A stretch of 64,000 nucleotides of DNA from assembly GCA_936440205.1 (NCBI GenBank), contig OW387135.1:29242792-29306791 (forward strand). Direction: 5' to 3'. The translations under genes and the position numbers were made by a program. The first letter of the stretch is position 1. The number at the start of each line of letters is the position of its first letter. Under the pieces are notes generated by a model. The model searched no databases. It saw nothing but the letters and a program-made list of their open reading frames with translations, and was not told the origin of the DNA. Source of the stretch: Lepidonotus clava (taxonomy: Eukaryota; Annelida; Polychaeta; Phyllodocida; Polynoidae). This document shows positions 23,461-36,612 of the stretch, piece after piece.

Positions 23461-25240
23461 ATATCACCCGAAACAGGTCAGGTCAAAACAGCATTTGAAA
23501 GAGCACAGCATTTGTGATAAAGTGTAACACAAGAAAAAAGCATTTTAAAGTACGCATCTACCATTATCCATGGTGAAATGATAATCATAGATTCAGTGTA
23601 AATGAAACATACATACAGGCTTTACTTCTTATGCCAATACAATAGCACATGTTCTAGTTCTTTTATGTCTTGATTACTATCTATTGTGGGAGATACAATA
23701 TGGATCACCTTAGAGCGTATTAGGAATTAGCCATGGGAAATGTAGAACAGAATTACTGGTCCCTCTCCTCCACTCTCCCACGGAAGATTCCCCTAGGGTA
23801 GCGTATACGGCGGCTCTCAGAAGTACAGAGAGATGGGGGCCAAGCTCATATTATTTCACCGTCAGTGTATATAGCCTGAATCCACCACTTTTTTATCTTC
23901 TGAAACACATCAACGTGTAAACGTTTTGTGACTCTTGGGTTTTGGCCGTGGTTATGCGAGGCACGGTCAGTTTATATTTGAGATGGCCAGGGAGGGGACC
24001 CAGTGGGGTCAGCAGTGTCCATTTAGATTACGTAAGGCCCCAAGCTGGTGGTCAAGTGATGGGAAGTGATGAGTGGTCAGCTGCCGCCCGCCAATCCCTC
24101 CACGGTCCGCACGGCTTGCCACCATCCATCAATGGGGGGATTATTAAGGATCCTCCGTGGGGTCTGGCCAATAGCTGCTGCTGGGTCAAACTGGGCCGAG
24201 CTGCTCAGACCTGCTCAGGCCAAGGGAAGACGAGCATATGGTGAGCATCTTAGCCCCGGGCCTCACGCCTCGTTTATCTGCTGATGGCCGGAGCTGGGCG
24301 TCAGTCACTTACATCCTCCTCCTTGGCTTGACCTTCATTTTCACCCAAGGTTACTCCTCCAGGGTGTTATGGTAATTTTATCAACACCTATGCACATGCT
24401 TCATGTTTTTTGTACTCTGAGGCGTTTATTCGTTTAAGCCAAAGAACGTATTCTACTTGTGAGACGTCCCTGAATGACCCCAGTGAGGAGGTGTTCTAGA
24501 AAGGGCCTAATATCTTGTTAATAACCATTGCGGCGATAGAGATTAGGAACCTGGACATTGTGAGGGTATGGAGGTTGTATTGCTATTATCAAGACATGAT
24601 GGGAGTATGTACAATTGATCATAAAAGCCATATACATGTAATATGTTATAGGTTATGGCGCTGTTTCCTCTATGCTAAAACGGAACCTCTGCTAGACAAA
24701 TAGGCAGGTAACGCAATCACAGAATAGCGAATGGTGTGAATATGTAAGTCACACTAAATACATTATATCCGTATTGAGAAGCCACATAGGCTACGGAGCC
24801 TTTACGGAAGGACAAGTAAATCTTATCATTCTTATAGTGATGCATCCTCTGTTTGGATCACGCCACCCTATAACCAGATAACAGTAATTTGAGTTACATG
24901 CTTATATATTTCAATCCGGAATTCTGATAGTGTTTGCCTATATATTTTACCCGTGTATTTCAGACTGCAGACATTCCCCCAACACATCGACCCTCACACC
25001 CACACACAAACTCCTTATCCCCTTCTCCCTCCTCCCTGTCCTTTCAGTCGTCAGCCACACCTTTAGTTTAAAGAGTGCGACACCCGCCGCCGCCTTGTCA
25101 CTGTGATATAAAACACCTCCTTGCCATGTCAAGCCACCCTTTCATGCCGATCCGCGTATCACTATCCAGACTATAGTACCGCAATAGCTGTTTCATATTT
25201 AACAATCTTGAAGAAAAACGTGCAAGAGAAATGAAGTTAT
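23461..25240. other. Intronic DNA with a moderately GC-rich patch at 23940-24360
   Basis: The patch includes another GAGCTGCTC (24198-24206) and may be regulatory. ORFs of 62-100 codons have no motif. Another complex stretch lies at 25240-25340. Confidence 0.35.
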
Positions 25241-25690
25241 TGCCCCATCTGCCGCTGGCGATAGAGCAGCACGTTTTGCGGCCAACAGGAGTGGGGATAT
25301 TGAATGGTAATTGATTTATAATTAAAGGCAGAAGAAACAGATTGGAAACCAGGTAGCTTGTGTTCAGAGGGGGGCTGACTCTGATACAGCATCGAACAGC
25401 TACAGGATAAAATAACAACTATCTGCCGTTACCATGACAACGGCACTTAGACACTTAAGAATGTAGGCCTGATGATTAGGTGAAGCGACGTCCCCGACTG
25501 GTTGTCAGGCAAATAGGCTTATATTATTGTCTAATAGGCCTAGTGTCAGCCCGTCACCATATACTTAGACGGAATCTACAAGAAGAAGCACGCACTTTTT
25601 TTAAAACAGCAATGCCAACTCAATATAGCAAAAAAAAAAGCAAAAAGGAAGACCGTTTCAAAGGAAAACAAGTTGTATTCGAGAACTCCC

Positions 25691-25830
25691 CCATAAACAC
25701 CTAATGGAACATTATGTTCGGAGAAAATGCTTAAGTTGATTAAATGGAAGATACATAGAACCATAAAGACCTGATGTAACTTGTGTTCGGAGAAATATGT
25801 TAATGTTTATTACATGGAAATAATTATAAC
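25691..25830. repeat. Two 70-bp tandem units
   Basis: CCATAAACACCTAATGGAAC (25691) and CCATAAAGACCTGATGTAAC (25761) open two parallel units. Each contains GTTCGGAGAAA, then TTA-rich sequence and ACATGGAA/AAATGGAA. The identity is moderate, so this is an old local duplication. Confidence 0.6.
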
Positions 25831-27481
25831 ATATAAAACTACAACCTTCCTCAAGGTATACTGTCAGAGGTTGATTTATGCTATGCTTGATGTATGTCAT
25901 ATTATAAAAGGTAAATTGCAGCCGTTTAAAGAGGCAGCATTAATACCATGTGAGGTCGAGGGATTTCCTTTCCGACCACCGCTAATGGATTCGGAGATAT
26001 TTTAAGACGGGGCAATCCACAATTAGCAGATAACGTATTGCCCAGGAAGTCACTGCTTACAGGTTTTTCGTTTGGACAAACTGGAAGACTTGATAGATAG
26101 GAAGGATGACTTCAATGTATTCAGGGAAACCTGGCTGTAAAAATAGATCCATAATAAGAAACAAAACAGCAGGAATTGGACTTCGCATTTCCTCTTATCA
26201 AAACACACTATGAAAGATAACCAGTTTTATTCAGTGTACTTTCCATAACCAATTCCGTAGCGATTTGTATGAAACGCTACTGAAAATTGAAAAGATACTC
26301 TATGATATATCGACATTGGCTGGCCATTAGTAAAGCTATTATTAGTAAGGCTTGTGATTAGTTGATCAAATATCTTCTTGCTTTTCAATATTTTACTGGG
26401 TTTTCTTGGATTAAATGCAATACGCATTCGTAAACTTTTAAGGATGAGATACACAGCATCCGTACGAATAACCGGCATCGCACTTAAATGGAATACTAAA
26501 GACGATTAAAAACCAAACACGATTAAAAACCTATCTGTGTTCACGGCTACCCAGTAGACCACTCAAACTTTAAAGGCATAATCAAAGACTGCACGCAGGT
26601 CCAATTGATTTCGATTCGATACAACAACAATAATGGAAATAAAAGATGCAGGTTTATTTGGTTATTGCCCACCCCAGTATATTGTTCCATAAACTTTGGA
26701 GTAAAAACGCTAAATGAATAATCTCATTATAGCGCATTAAGATGTCCAAGCTCTCTCACATGCCGCAATCAATGGTGCTTAGTGGGTTGAAGCAATTGGA
26801 AACACTTTCAAAAGGAATAATTTCTCAGACATCTTTACTTCTTTTTACCGTCTTCTGAACCTCTTTTCCTAATTTTATAAGATTTGAAAGTGTTCAAATG
26901 CTCACTTCTTAAGCAGTATTTCCGACATGATTTCAACATGATTATAATGTTTCATAGTACTACATGCATCTAACCCTTGGTTTGAGATGGCCAATTTAAT
27001 CAATTGCAATTTTCAGCATCTAAAAAATGTTTGTGTTCAGAATTCCTGTAGGGGGATGATACATGAACATATAGGGCAACATAATATATTTCACAACAGG
27101 ACGATTTTTACGGTTATAGAATTTCTGACATCACACTGTTATCCCAATAATTACATCATAGATCACCGTCTTCGAATCAGTGCCTACTCTGATAAGGATC
27201 TATTTATTGTTGTGTTTTCTGATTATTTCTGACCCAATCAAGGAAAAGGATGGTCCACAGTTGTGATAATGAAGGATTTGAGACAGGTCGAGTAGATTTG
27301 TGAAGATATAACCTCATATTTAATTCATTGTGTAGAGCTTAGCCACTATCTTTCTTTATTTTTTGAGACAGGAATATTTCATCTTTGGGGTGACAATGAA
27401 ACGTACTGTTCAGGAAAATTTCGACTATCCATACGATATCGTTGTCATGTTTTCATGGAAACTATGACTATTGTCAAAGAT
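25831..27481. other. AT-rich intronic DNA, nothing recognised
   Basis: No repeat boundary, RNA gene or coding frame with motif was seen. A short doubling of CACGATTAAAAACC-like sequence occurs near 26500-26530. Confidence 0.45.
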
Positions 27482-27660
27482 GCCATTTTCCCTACTTTTG
27501 GAGGATTTCCTACTTTTTGGTGATTTTCGATTGAACAACCAATCTTTCCTACATTGCTTTAATATCTATTTCAGAGTATTTTTGAGTTAGTTTCAAGCTA
27601 TTCAAATACAAATCTAAAGTCTCTATTTCTAAAGGTTAATTCCCTCCTAGATGTGTGGCA
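27482..27660. repeat. Dispersed repeat, copy 1 (pairs with 28866)
   Basis: CCTACTTTTGGAGGATTTCC, GGTGATTTTCGATTG, TTCCTACATTGCTTTAATAT and AGTTTCAAGC match in order with the segment at 28866-29080. About 180 bp with no ORF. The family is unknown. Confidence 0.6.
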
Positions 27661-28411
27661 TATCTGTATTGTATGTGATTTAGGTGAAATAGATCATAAA
27701 TTGAGAAAGTAAATCCCCCCTAATATTAACATTCACAGCAAACCTCTAGATCTGAAAATGCTGATAGAATGATTTATTGTCTCCTCAAACATGCCGCATT
27801 TCTACTAAAAGTGTCGGAAAGTTCTTGCTTGAAAATCATTGTTTCACATATAAAAGGTAATTTCAGCATGCATACTTTCGCTTCTCTTAATATTCGCTCA
27901 CTCAGTATCAAAGCACATTTGTGCATCTGTTTGTTAGTATTTGTTCTAATACCATTTTATTTTTAACCCATCCCTTATGTTTTATGAAATTTGCTTAAAC
28001 ATGTACAACGGGAAAGGTATCCCCTAATATGCAGTTAGAAAGTCACCTGAAGAAAAATGCTTTTTATAGTAGAAAATGTAACACCGTCCCAAGTGTCCCT
28101 AGTGTATATTCAATATCACGAATTCTATCCGACAAGATAGATATTCCTTTTCAAATACATCTAGTATACTGATACATCTCTTTTACTCCCCGTGCTTTCT
28201 AGAAATATAATCATCCTGTAGATCTATGCCATTGAAAGTAATCCTACCCGCTTCTTCTCATATCTTATTTGAACTTAACTCCACACTTTATTAAAAACGT
28301 CCCATCATATTATAAAGAACAGTTCCTTTATGATGTATAGTAGGTTGTCTGTGGATATGAATTTTATGCCTCGGTTATTAATTTTAGATTATCTTTACAT
28401 ATTTATGAACA

Positions 28412-28759
28412 TCCCATGAGGGTACCGGGGTGGGGCTTCTACTCCTTGGAAGAATATAGGCCCCAGTAGCCCATGCTGATCGTAAAAGGGGATGATAGTG
28501 GGGACCCAGCACTGACCAAGTGGCTCATTGGGTTGATTCCTGGTTGGTGTCATAGTTCACTAAGGAATGAGGTGCAGCAAAAATGATTTCCAGGTTTTGA
28601 TCCCCTGCTGTTTGCCCACCCCCTCATCTCATAGATACAATCACCAAAAACTGATCAAGTCAAACAAGTGTCTGAAAAGTCAGATTCGTCCTGAATTGTT
28701 TTCACCCTGAAAATGACCCTGGCTGTTGGTATGGTATAACACATCCATCACTCACTCAC
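28412..28759 (+). mobile_element. tRNA-derived SINE with target-site duplication
   Basis: A 348-bp unit lies between direct repeats TATTTATGAACA at 28400-28411 and 28760-28771. The head is complex and GC-rich and contains GGGTTGATTCCTGG, close to the RNA polymerase III B-box (GGTTCGANTCC). The 3' tail ends in CATCACTCACTCACT. A flanking duplication of about 12 bp, a B-box and a simple tail together mark a LINE-mobilised SINE. Segments such as AATATAGGCCCCAGTAGCCCATGC resemble SINE heads I associate with molluscs and other marine invertebrates (recollection, not a search). Confidence 0.78.
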
Positions 28760-28865
28760 TATTTATGAACACCATTTACCAGTATTGTACCATCATACTT
28801 TATCCCCAAATATCAACATACCTAATAACCTGAAAACTAGTGCTTACCTTGATGTTCACAGATAT

Positions 28866-29080
28866 ACCATTTTTCCTACATTTGTAGGATTTCCTTCACT
28901 TTGGTGATTTTGGATTGCACAACTGATTCTTCCTACATTGCTTTATATCTGTTTTAGAGCATTTTTATTTTAGTTTCAAACATTTCAAAAACATATTCAG
29001 TGACAGACCTCTTTTTGCAAATGGTATTTCCTTCTCAGTTGCTTTTGGAAGAAGTAGGAAAAGTGTTTACTACTTTTCCT
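28866..29080. repeat. Dispersed repeat, copy 2 (pairs with 27482)
   Basis: The same order of blocks as 27482-27660, with TTCCTACATTGCTTTATATC and GTTTTAGAGCATTTTT. It ends in an inverted CCTACTTTT-type tract, close to the exon 5 acceptor. Old and diverged, with no ORF. Confidence 0.6.
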
Positions 29081-29178
29081 ACTTTTTCATCAGTTGGGAG
29101 TGGTATCTCTGTGTTCATAACGTAACAAAGCACACAAAACACAATGTTTCATGAGTTGTAAACCCTCTGTTGTTTCAG

Positions 29179-29378
29179 ACCACGATGGTGCCGAGCCCAG
29201 CGCCAACAGTGTATCGGCGTCCAACCTGGTGCGCCTCTCCTACCTCCTGGAGCGGCCCGAGTGGCGGCACCGGGCCGTCGACCTGCTGGCCGCCTTCGCC
29301 GAGCCCCTGGAGAAGGCGCCGGCCGCCCTGCCCGAGATGGTCAGCGCCCACATGCTGCTCCAGGCCGCGCCCAGACAG
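29179..29378 (+). CDS. SPATA20: SPATA20 exon 5
   Basis: This exon encodes DHDGAEPSANSVSASNLVRL at its start, the family's near-invariant 'DGAEPS.NSV...NL.RL' motif, then WRHRAVDLLAAFAEPL and ALPEMVSAHMLL, equivalent to human TAFSERMRRVPVALPEMV. The acceptor TGTTTCAG ends at 29178, and the first two bases complete the codon begun in exon 4. The donor GTGAGA is at 29379, in phase 0. Human SPATA20 has roughly 90 further residues (starting IVICGD-like). I could not find that exon downstream in the window, so the gene is incomplete on the right. Confidence 0.95.
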
Positions 29379-30503
29379 GTGAGAGGCTTTTCTATAGACT
29401 TTGTGTTAATTTTGGCGGTCGTTATTTTGCAATGAAGAAGGACGTATAATTATGACATTTACGTGAGCCCGCTAATAAAAAAAACCGTTTAGTTAGGTGG
29501 GATTGATAGCATGATTAGTCCCGAAAACAGGATGGATTATGCTATAAATAATCATATTCTATCAAATTGCCAAATACATGGTCACCAATATCGTAAGTTT
29601 ATTTTTAGGGAATATGCACCTATCTCCAGAGCGTCTATACACATTGATAAAGGTTTATGGGCCCTATAATTATGTCAACGGCGAGAACCAGATTGCCTAT
29701 TTATTTCAAATTATACAGGTCCGACTGTAAATAAAGAACATTAATGAGCTTTTTTTAAATGTTTATCAATGTTCTTGTAATATGAGTTTTGGAGGCTTGA
29801 CTGAATAAGGGACGTGTTTCTCGGAAAAGGTCCCTGTAGCAAGTAAAATGAGAGGCGTTAAGATAAGCCGACATGGATGACGTGGGGCTTCCGTCTCATG
29901 AGTACATACCTCTCCAGAGTAAGCTTCACTTTGTATTGGTAAGATGACTGAGAAACGTGTTTTCTTCATAATTATCTTCTTTATATCCTTTTTATTCATG
30001 GTTAAGATTTGATGAAAACTTCGTGTTCTACAGGATAACTATATCAGCGGCAATGAAGGTGAAACATAAAATATTGTAATCATCTAAGCTATAGGGCACC
30101 ATACCATATATCTAGCACAGACAAAAACATTATAAATCAAGGTATTTCAAGACACATATTATCGATTGATACATTATTTTCTTCAAACCTTATGCACCTT
30201 GTATTGCTTATTTTTCTTGTATTAATCATTATGTAAAACAACCACATGAAAAACTTACTTCTAAGATGTAGCTTTGAATAACAAAAAGATACATAAGGTA
30301 TACATTGATGAGTCCATATAACCAGAGGCGAACCATCCAGTAAAGCTCTAATACAGGTACATGTATGTACTGTAAGACCATTCCATTAGGTGTATGAATA
30401 GACCCCAACCTACGAGGAATGTGTACAGTCTGATCTCATTCCTGCTGCACGCCACAATACGTCTACCCACAGGAAATGTCCAACCCTTAACTCCTCATCA
30501 GAA
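29379..30503 (+). other. Start of SPATA20 intron 5 (at least 34.6 kb)
   Basis: AT-rich sequence with no further SPATA20 exon seen. Short ORFs have no motif. Confidence 0.45.
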
Positions 30504-30830
30504 TTAATGGCTTTTAAATTCGAGGGCTTGATTTAGTAATTCAATCAGTGGTTGGGACGCGTCGAGTACCCTCTGATGGGATTCGGCGAACGATGCGGCC
30601 CCAATGACTTGTTGGTGACGAGTGGACACTGACAATGTGGGTCCCGTCCGCCTGTCGGCGCTGACGGCATTGAATTGACATCGATTAAGGGCCTTAATCA
30701 GGGCCCTCCCGGGCTGTGAGCTGCTCGCCCTGCTTGGCATTGAGTGATAAGCGGACCACAATCTGCTCCCAGCTGATAGAAATGGGCCGGGCGGAATGTG
30801 ACGTCATCACACGTCAGGGTGACGATTAGG
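30504..30830. promoter_or_regulatory. Candidate enhancer with CRE, GATA, RUNX-type and GAGCTGCTC sites
   Basis: A complex block with clear composition change. It has GAGCTGCTC at 30718-30726, TGATAAG (GATA) at 30745, ACCACA (RUNX-type) near 30755 and a full CRE TGACGTCA at 30799-30806. The homeodomain-rich stretch TGATTTAGTAATTCAATCAG is near 30529. An 85-codon minus-strand ORF overlaps but has no motif. Conservation between species would decide. Confidence 0.45.
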
Positions 30831-33024
30831 TGACGTTATGTAAAGGGGTAGGACTATTAGGATGCCCCAGTATAGTTAGGGGCCTCTTGGTTAAGAGCTA
30901 TACACGATGTAGAGTATGTGTGAGCTCGTGTATCCGCGCAGAAAGCACCGTCAAAATGACCTCAAATGGAAAGTACTACTTACAAAATGAGGGTTTGCAT
31001 CAGGTGCGCATAGCCCACCTGTGGCTCTCTAAAGGACGGGAACAGGTACCAACATGCAATTAAATTTTATTGTTTAGAGGACCATTAATTTGGATTCATA
31101 AGCTCGTTCAGGGAAAGATACAATCTGGCACTGGCCCAGTGGAGCAAGGGGAGGAATGTGTGTCCAGGGACTTAGGTGGGGATCTTAACTCAACAAAGAG
31201 AGTTCATGTTGCATGTGCGTTTCAGTAACATGAACATGCATTTCTATTTCTCACATATTTTATCAAATCCCGGATCCGCCCCCGCCTTTGATACTCGTGC
31301 TAGGTTTCAAGTTTTTCACAATTTATTAAGACATCTCTTTGTGTACATGAACTTGAAATGCAAATAGACGTGATTCCATCAACAGGTAAACATAATTATA
31401 TGGACGCAAGCCAGGAGGCGCTCTCAGACCTAGTTGGTTTAGTCTGTTAAATTAATGGATCTGATTGTGTTTGGCAGAAGGGGGGAGGGACAAGTCACAT
31501 GTTAGCCTCGTCGGTTGTCCTTGCCAGTATTTCAAAAGAGTCGTCGTTGGTGCTACCCCGCTGCCCAACCCGCTGACTTCAGCGGCCGCAAACGACCATT
31601 ATCGAAATGGCCTGTGGCCAGGGGAACGCTTCTTTAACCAGACTGGAAGCATTCCAAGACGCCCTACACCCCCTGAGCCCCACCCCCTTACCCCGCCCAG
31701 CCTCCAGTACCACCACCACCACCACCCAACATCATCCCTTTCCGTCGCCGGCTCCCCCCGTATCTTTTTCCCTGTAGTTCTTCGCCCAACTCCCGGAACA
31801 TGATTACTTCTTTGAAGATTCCTCTTTGTTCTTCCGCTCATCACCGCTTGCTGTTGCCTGCGCCTTTTGGAAATGCCTTTTTGCCGGCCAGGAAGCATAT
31901 CGGCGGCATGCCACCGCTCCTCCCTACTCCAGCGTCTGCCTTCTTAAACTGATCAATCAGTTCCTCCATAACATAAACACAATAATAACTTCTAATTACA
32001 ATTGCGGTATCTCCAGCCTAAGGAGTATTATAACTGGTAAACAAACTCCGTTGGAATAATATTTGCATTCAGAGACGCATGCACGAGTAAATGAAATGAG
32101 TATACTCAAGAAAGCCCCAGAGAAATAAAGATTTGCAATACTCCAGACACATCATATATTCATACCATTCTCTCCGTATAAGCTGAATGGTTCTGGGAAT
32201 CAGTAGGTGGTAATCTCCTGTGTGTATGCTGTGCATAAACTCATTTAGGCCCGATGTGAATTGTACGTCTGGGGTCAAGTTATATAGTAAATTCCAAACC
32301 CCTCTGCTGACACGGCTTCTCGGAAAAGGCTAAAGGAGTTCTGAATCATTGGTCTTCTATTAGGCAGTTTAGGTTCAACACTATCAGGGGATTCCCCTCT
32401 CCCAAATTCGCCAGACAGCTGAGGTAATCTTTTAATTAACTGATATATAGCTAATAAAAGCTTTAATGTAATCTAGTTGAAGATACTCTTAGTATTTTGC
32501 TTGAAGCTCCTTATTGTACCAGGTTTACCTGTGCGCATATAAAATGTGTGATTTCTAATGGTAACAGGTTTATTCTCTCCCTACCACTGCTAACGTACTT
32601 GCACAGTTATTACAAGTGCTCTTTCTCCTAATTCACAGTAGTTGTTGTAAGCTTAACTGCAATAGATGCAAACGAACTATCCCCTAGGATGAATGATGAG
32701 AACAGAGCATACGTTCGTTCCTGGGTGCAAGACCAAACAAAAACTAGAAGCTCTCATATCACCTGACATTGATCCCACGACCGTGCACGTCAGGTAGACA
32801 GATTGGTAGTATGTACTCACATGTACATTTGGTTGGAGAGGGGGCAGGAAATTCTCGCCAGAATCCATAAACTTTGCTTTTAACCATGCAATTGTAGAGG
32901 GGTACGTAGCAGCGCCAGGTGCCTTTTCTAGAGACGCTTCAGTGTTCAGTGTACCGCGGGAAGGGTTGTTTGTGTATGCGGTTTTGTGACTAAGACAATG
33001 TGAAGTGGGATGCGTCTTAGTGCT
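30831..33024. other. Intronic/intergenic DNA, GC-rich patch at 31450-31960
   Basis: The patch includes C-rich and CCACCA-repeat sequence near 31690-31730. ORFs there (99-112 codons) reflect this low complexity. Nothing else recognised. Confidence 0.4.
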
Positions 33025-33064
33025 TATGGTATATATCCATGGTATATATCCATAGTATATATCC
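33025..33064. repeat. Short tandem repeat, 13-14-bp unit
   Basis: Three consecutive units of the form GGTATATATCCAT. Microsatellite/minisatellite-like. Confidence 0.75.
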
Positions 33065-35638
33065 AGCATATTCAAATAATCAAACTAATTTAATGAAAAT
33101 AAATCTATAAGTTTATAAGATAGTCCTTAGCTGCTTAGTTCACATGTGATGCAAATCAATGACCTCGTGGATCTGTTTCACCACATATCCATATACTATA
33201 GTGCCCTATTCACTGTCACAATTGTAAATCCAATTACATGATCTCCCGCATAAAGGGCCAATTAAAGATACTTCCAACCTATCCCAGCACTGACACCTGG
33301 TGCATACCTGTTGAACCCTCTATGTGCTATTGTAATACTGCTGCTACACACAAACAGTGTGTCAGTTATTACTATAGGGATGATAGAGAAGTCTATGATC
33401 AAAACGGTAAAACCCTTTGAATTTTGTACAGGATATCAATAAGGTCAAGACTTAAAATCTGTAGGAATTTCAAGAAAAAAACACTACAACATTTTTTTCT
33501 GAGATTTTTGAAATTTAGAAACTCAGGTATTTCCCATAGAAACCTATAGTAAATACCTCAAATGTTTACAATCCCCTACTGAAAAACCAAACGGTAAAAC
33601 TTGTTTTCCCTCTGGCTATGTATTCCTGATGTACTAATGAAAATTCTGAGGAGGTATGGAGAAAATATCACTACAAGTTAAAATCCCACTGAATAGGTAC
33701 AAGTACCTTTAAGAATCCCCGTTTTGGATTATGTGGTTTAAAGGGATTACAGTCAATTCAGACTTCAACATTATTCTTATGTATCATCAGGTAAAAGCTG
33801 AATTGACAACTTCCAGAAAGCTAGACAAAGAATGTAATTACTCAGAGAAATATGTGATGGAAAGACCAGCGTCAAGGATCCAAAGCACTGAATACATGGG
33901 GTTTGTAGTACATGTATCTCGATCATACATTCAATGTCCAGGATAATTTAACCTCACCCTGATGTCACACAATCTGCTGACCTTTCGACCCACACAGTTA
34001 TATTCCCCGAATCATCCCCAATGCATACTTAATAGCCGTGACAACCTCTCAAAATTTCATATCCATCTGGGGCGGCGGTGCCGTGGTGGCGGGGTGTTGT
34101 TCGCCCTTGTCATTCTGTATTCTGTCTCCAGTCGGGACCTGTCGGCGCGGCCATACGTTAATACGATTATCGGCCGTGCCAACTCGGCCTAATCCAATGC
34201 TGAGGAGTGCAGTCACGTGCGGTGCATTGTATGACACTCTGTCGACGTCTCCCGGTGACCCCTCCACTGACATGGTGTCGCACACCATCACAGCAACCCC
34301 CTTAGGCGTGCTGCATTGCCTCCTCCAGGGTCCAGAAGGTCCTGGGGTGCTGCATTGAGTGTAGGAATGTATGGATGTAGACATATATATGTACAGGGTT
34401 GAGAATCACGGATCAGAAAAGTAGAAGTAAATAAATCAGATGAATGGAAATCAGAAGGATTTTGATTTCCATTCCCACATTTCTCATATTCATGTAAAAT
34501 AAAAATCGTCTTAATATTTTTCGGGACTTATATCACGTGACTAGATGACATTAGCTTGCATAAAACTGGGTGTGATTAAAAATTAAAACGATTAGAATGA
34601 AGAACTAGGCCTTTAACATTAAATTTTCGTTCATACAATTTACCAGACACGTACTTTTTTGCCTTAAGCAGTTAAGAATTCCTCTATGCTGCCCCTTGGT
34701 ATAGTCAAAGTATTACGGAAAGATAGACAAGAATTCAAGTGGATGACAAGTCTCTTCTAAGTCAAAATAGGAGCCCAGGGCCCTGTTGCGCATTGGAGAG
34801 GGGGTGAGATTTGTTAAGTCATCGTAATCCGTGACCCAATTACGACCTTGAGCCATTGATTGAAAATATCAAATTTGGTTAAGTGGACCAGTCTGCTACA
34901 ACGGAACTATCTATATTTCCTACATTTACCGCTATCCAGTAAGATCCCGAAATAAACCTCCACGATTCAATGAAGTAAAGGGTCATGGTATTTCCACGAC
35001 TTCTCTCTACTCTCCCTAAGTGGGAATCCTAGACAAGAAACATAATCTGTATATTTACGGTAACTGCAATGTCGGCACTTTGAGTCGCGTTTTACCTCGT
35101 ATTCTACTGAGTAGGCGTGCGTTTGAGTGGATACCCAGTTAACAAATTAACTGTATCGCAATGTGCTTATGTAGTGGAACACGGGGATTTTACAAAGCCT
35201 GTAGAGAAATGCAGTTCCTCTCTATATGACGTATCTCTATAGAACCAAGGTATAGGCTTCCCTCCGTTTTTATGACTGTGTCTTATCTCTATATATATGT
35301 TTTGGCAAAACTGAGGAGGCCTAAAAGTTATATTTGTTTTGTTATAAACGATTCAGGAATACAACAACTGTAGCCGAGAGAGAAAAACTACTTTATTTTC
35401 ATGCACATTTTACCATCACATTAAATCGATTTCCATGTCAGAACTTGGTTGTCTTTAGACATGTGCATTGGTTCATATTTAGAAAATGGGATTTCATGGT
35501 TCTGGAATGCTCTTCCCTTGAAAGAAAAATAGACTGAAGTGTGTCTCGAATGGAAGGAACATGGAGGTATTTGCAGATTGACATTACCATTCCAGTAGGA
35601 GAACATCAATTTCTGTTTAATCATAAACATTACTGCCC
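33065..35638. other. Intronic/intergenic DNA, no gene seen
   Basis: Mostly AT-rich. A GC-rich, CpG-containing patch at 34050-34340 resembles the other candidate regulatory islands, but its open frames on both strands have no motif. Confidence 0.4.
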
Positions 35639-35995
35639 TTAACCCTTTAGCCCCCAATCCGGCCATAGCCGCCCGAGGGTGTGCTCCCCAATCCGGCCGT
35701 AGCCGCCCGGAAAAACGGGAATTTTTCCATAATTTTTCCATATTTTTCCTAGGAGAACACTATTATGACTATCTAACGTACAAATTTGGCCAATAGGCCT
35801 ATATCGTTTAAAAGCTGATTTAATTTCCTATCCAATGCTATAAACCCCATTTCTATGACATTCAATGAGAGGGGTGGGTAAGCCTTTGAACTTTCTGAAT
35901 CACACGGAATTTAGGGAATTCCAGAGGGAAATCCATGGAAATCCTGGGGAAATCAAGCAATTCATGAATCCAACTTGTGGGGTCTAAAGGGTTAA
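35639..35995. mobile_element. piggyBac-type MITE, copy 1
   Basis: TTAA flanks both ends. The termini are CCCTTTAG...CTAAAGGG, as expected of piggyBac-superfamily elements (CCY...RGG with TTAA targets). Just inside, GTAGCCGCCC/ATAGCCGCCC appears twice, with CCAATCCGG between. At 357 bp with no ORF it is non-autonomous. It shares termini and interior with 37768-38118. Confidence 0.82.
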
Positions 35996-36612
35996 AGCGG
36001 TTCGAGCAGGGTGAACGGAAACAACTGCCTTGTAGATTTTTGCCCAGCTAGCTTTGTGTAATCCTATTAATTTGAAGATACCTGGGAAATGCTTCCACTC
36101 TGACCACCATTCCCCATTTGACCTCTTTCAAAGGACATCACAATAATATCACGCCTGTGTATGTGGGTGAGCGCGTGTGTACAGTTTCATAAACTATTTA
36201 ATCTAACTGTTTATGGAGGAGACCTAAGTAAACCTTTATTGTACACACTTCAGTAATTGAATCTATGTACTTTTCGTACTGCCTTGTACAGTTGTAAGGC
36301 CATTTGACCCATGAACATGTCAGTGCGCCTGTAAAGAAAACTTTGCTCTTTTTCAGAATAATTTGATAGTGGTCATGATACATGTATGTATGTTAAAGGG
36401 GTGTGGGATGGCACTAGTTCGCTGGTTTAAAAAGAGTAGTAAAGGATTGGATCAAGCACTGTTTTTTACAGAAGTGTTAATTAACCCAAATTATACTAAA
36501 GTGCCAATTATGATCCAAAACTCTAAATATCTTATATCTGGCACTATATATCAGATAATAAGTCACATACACAATTTTAGGTCTCTATCTATAGTAGAAG
36601 CTGAGATATGGG

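Noticed and set aside
31465-31803. 112-codon ORF considered as a SPATA20 exon
   Set aside because: No similarity to the family's C-terminus; His/Pro runs come from CCACCA simple repeats.
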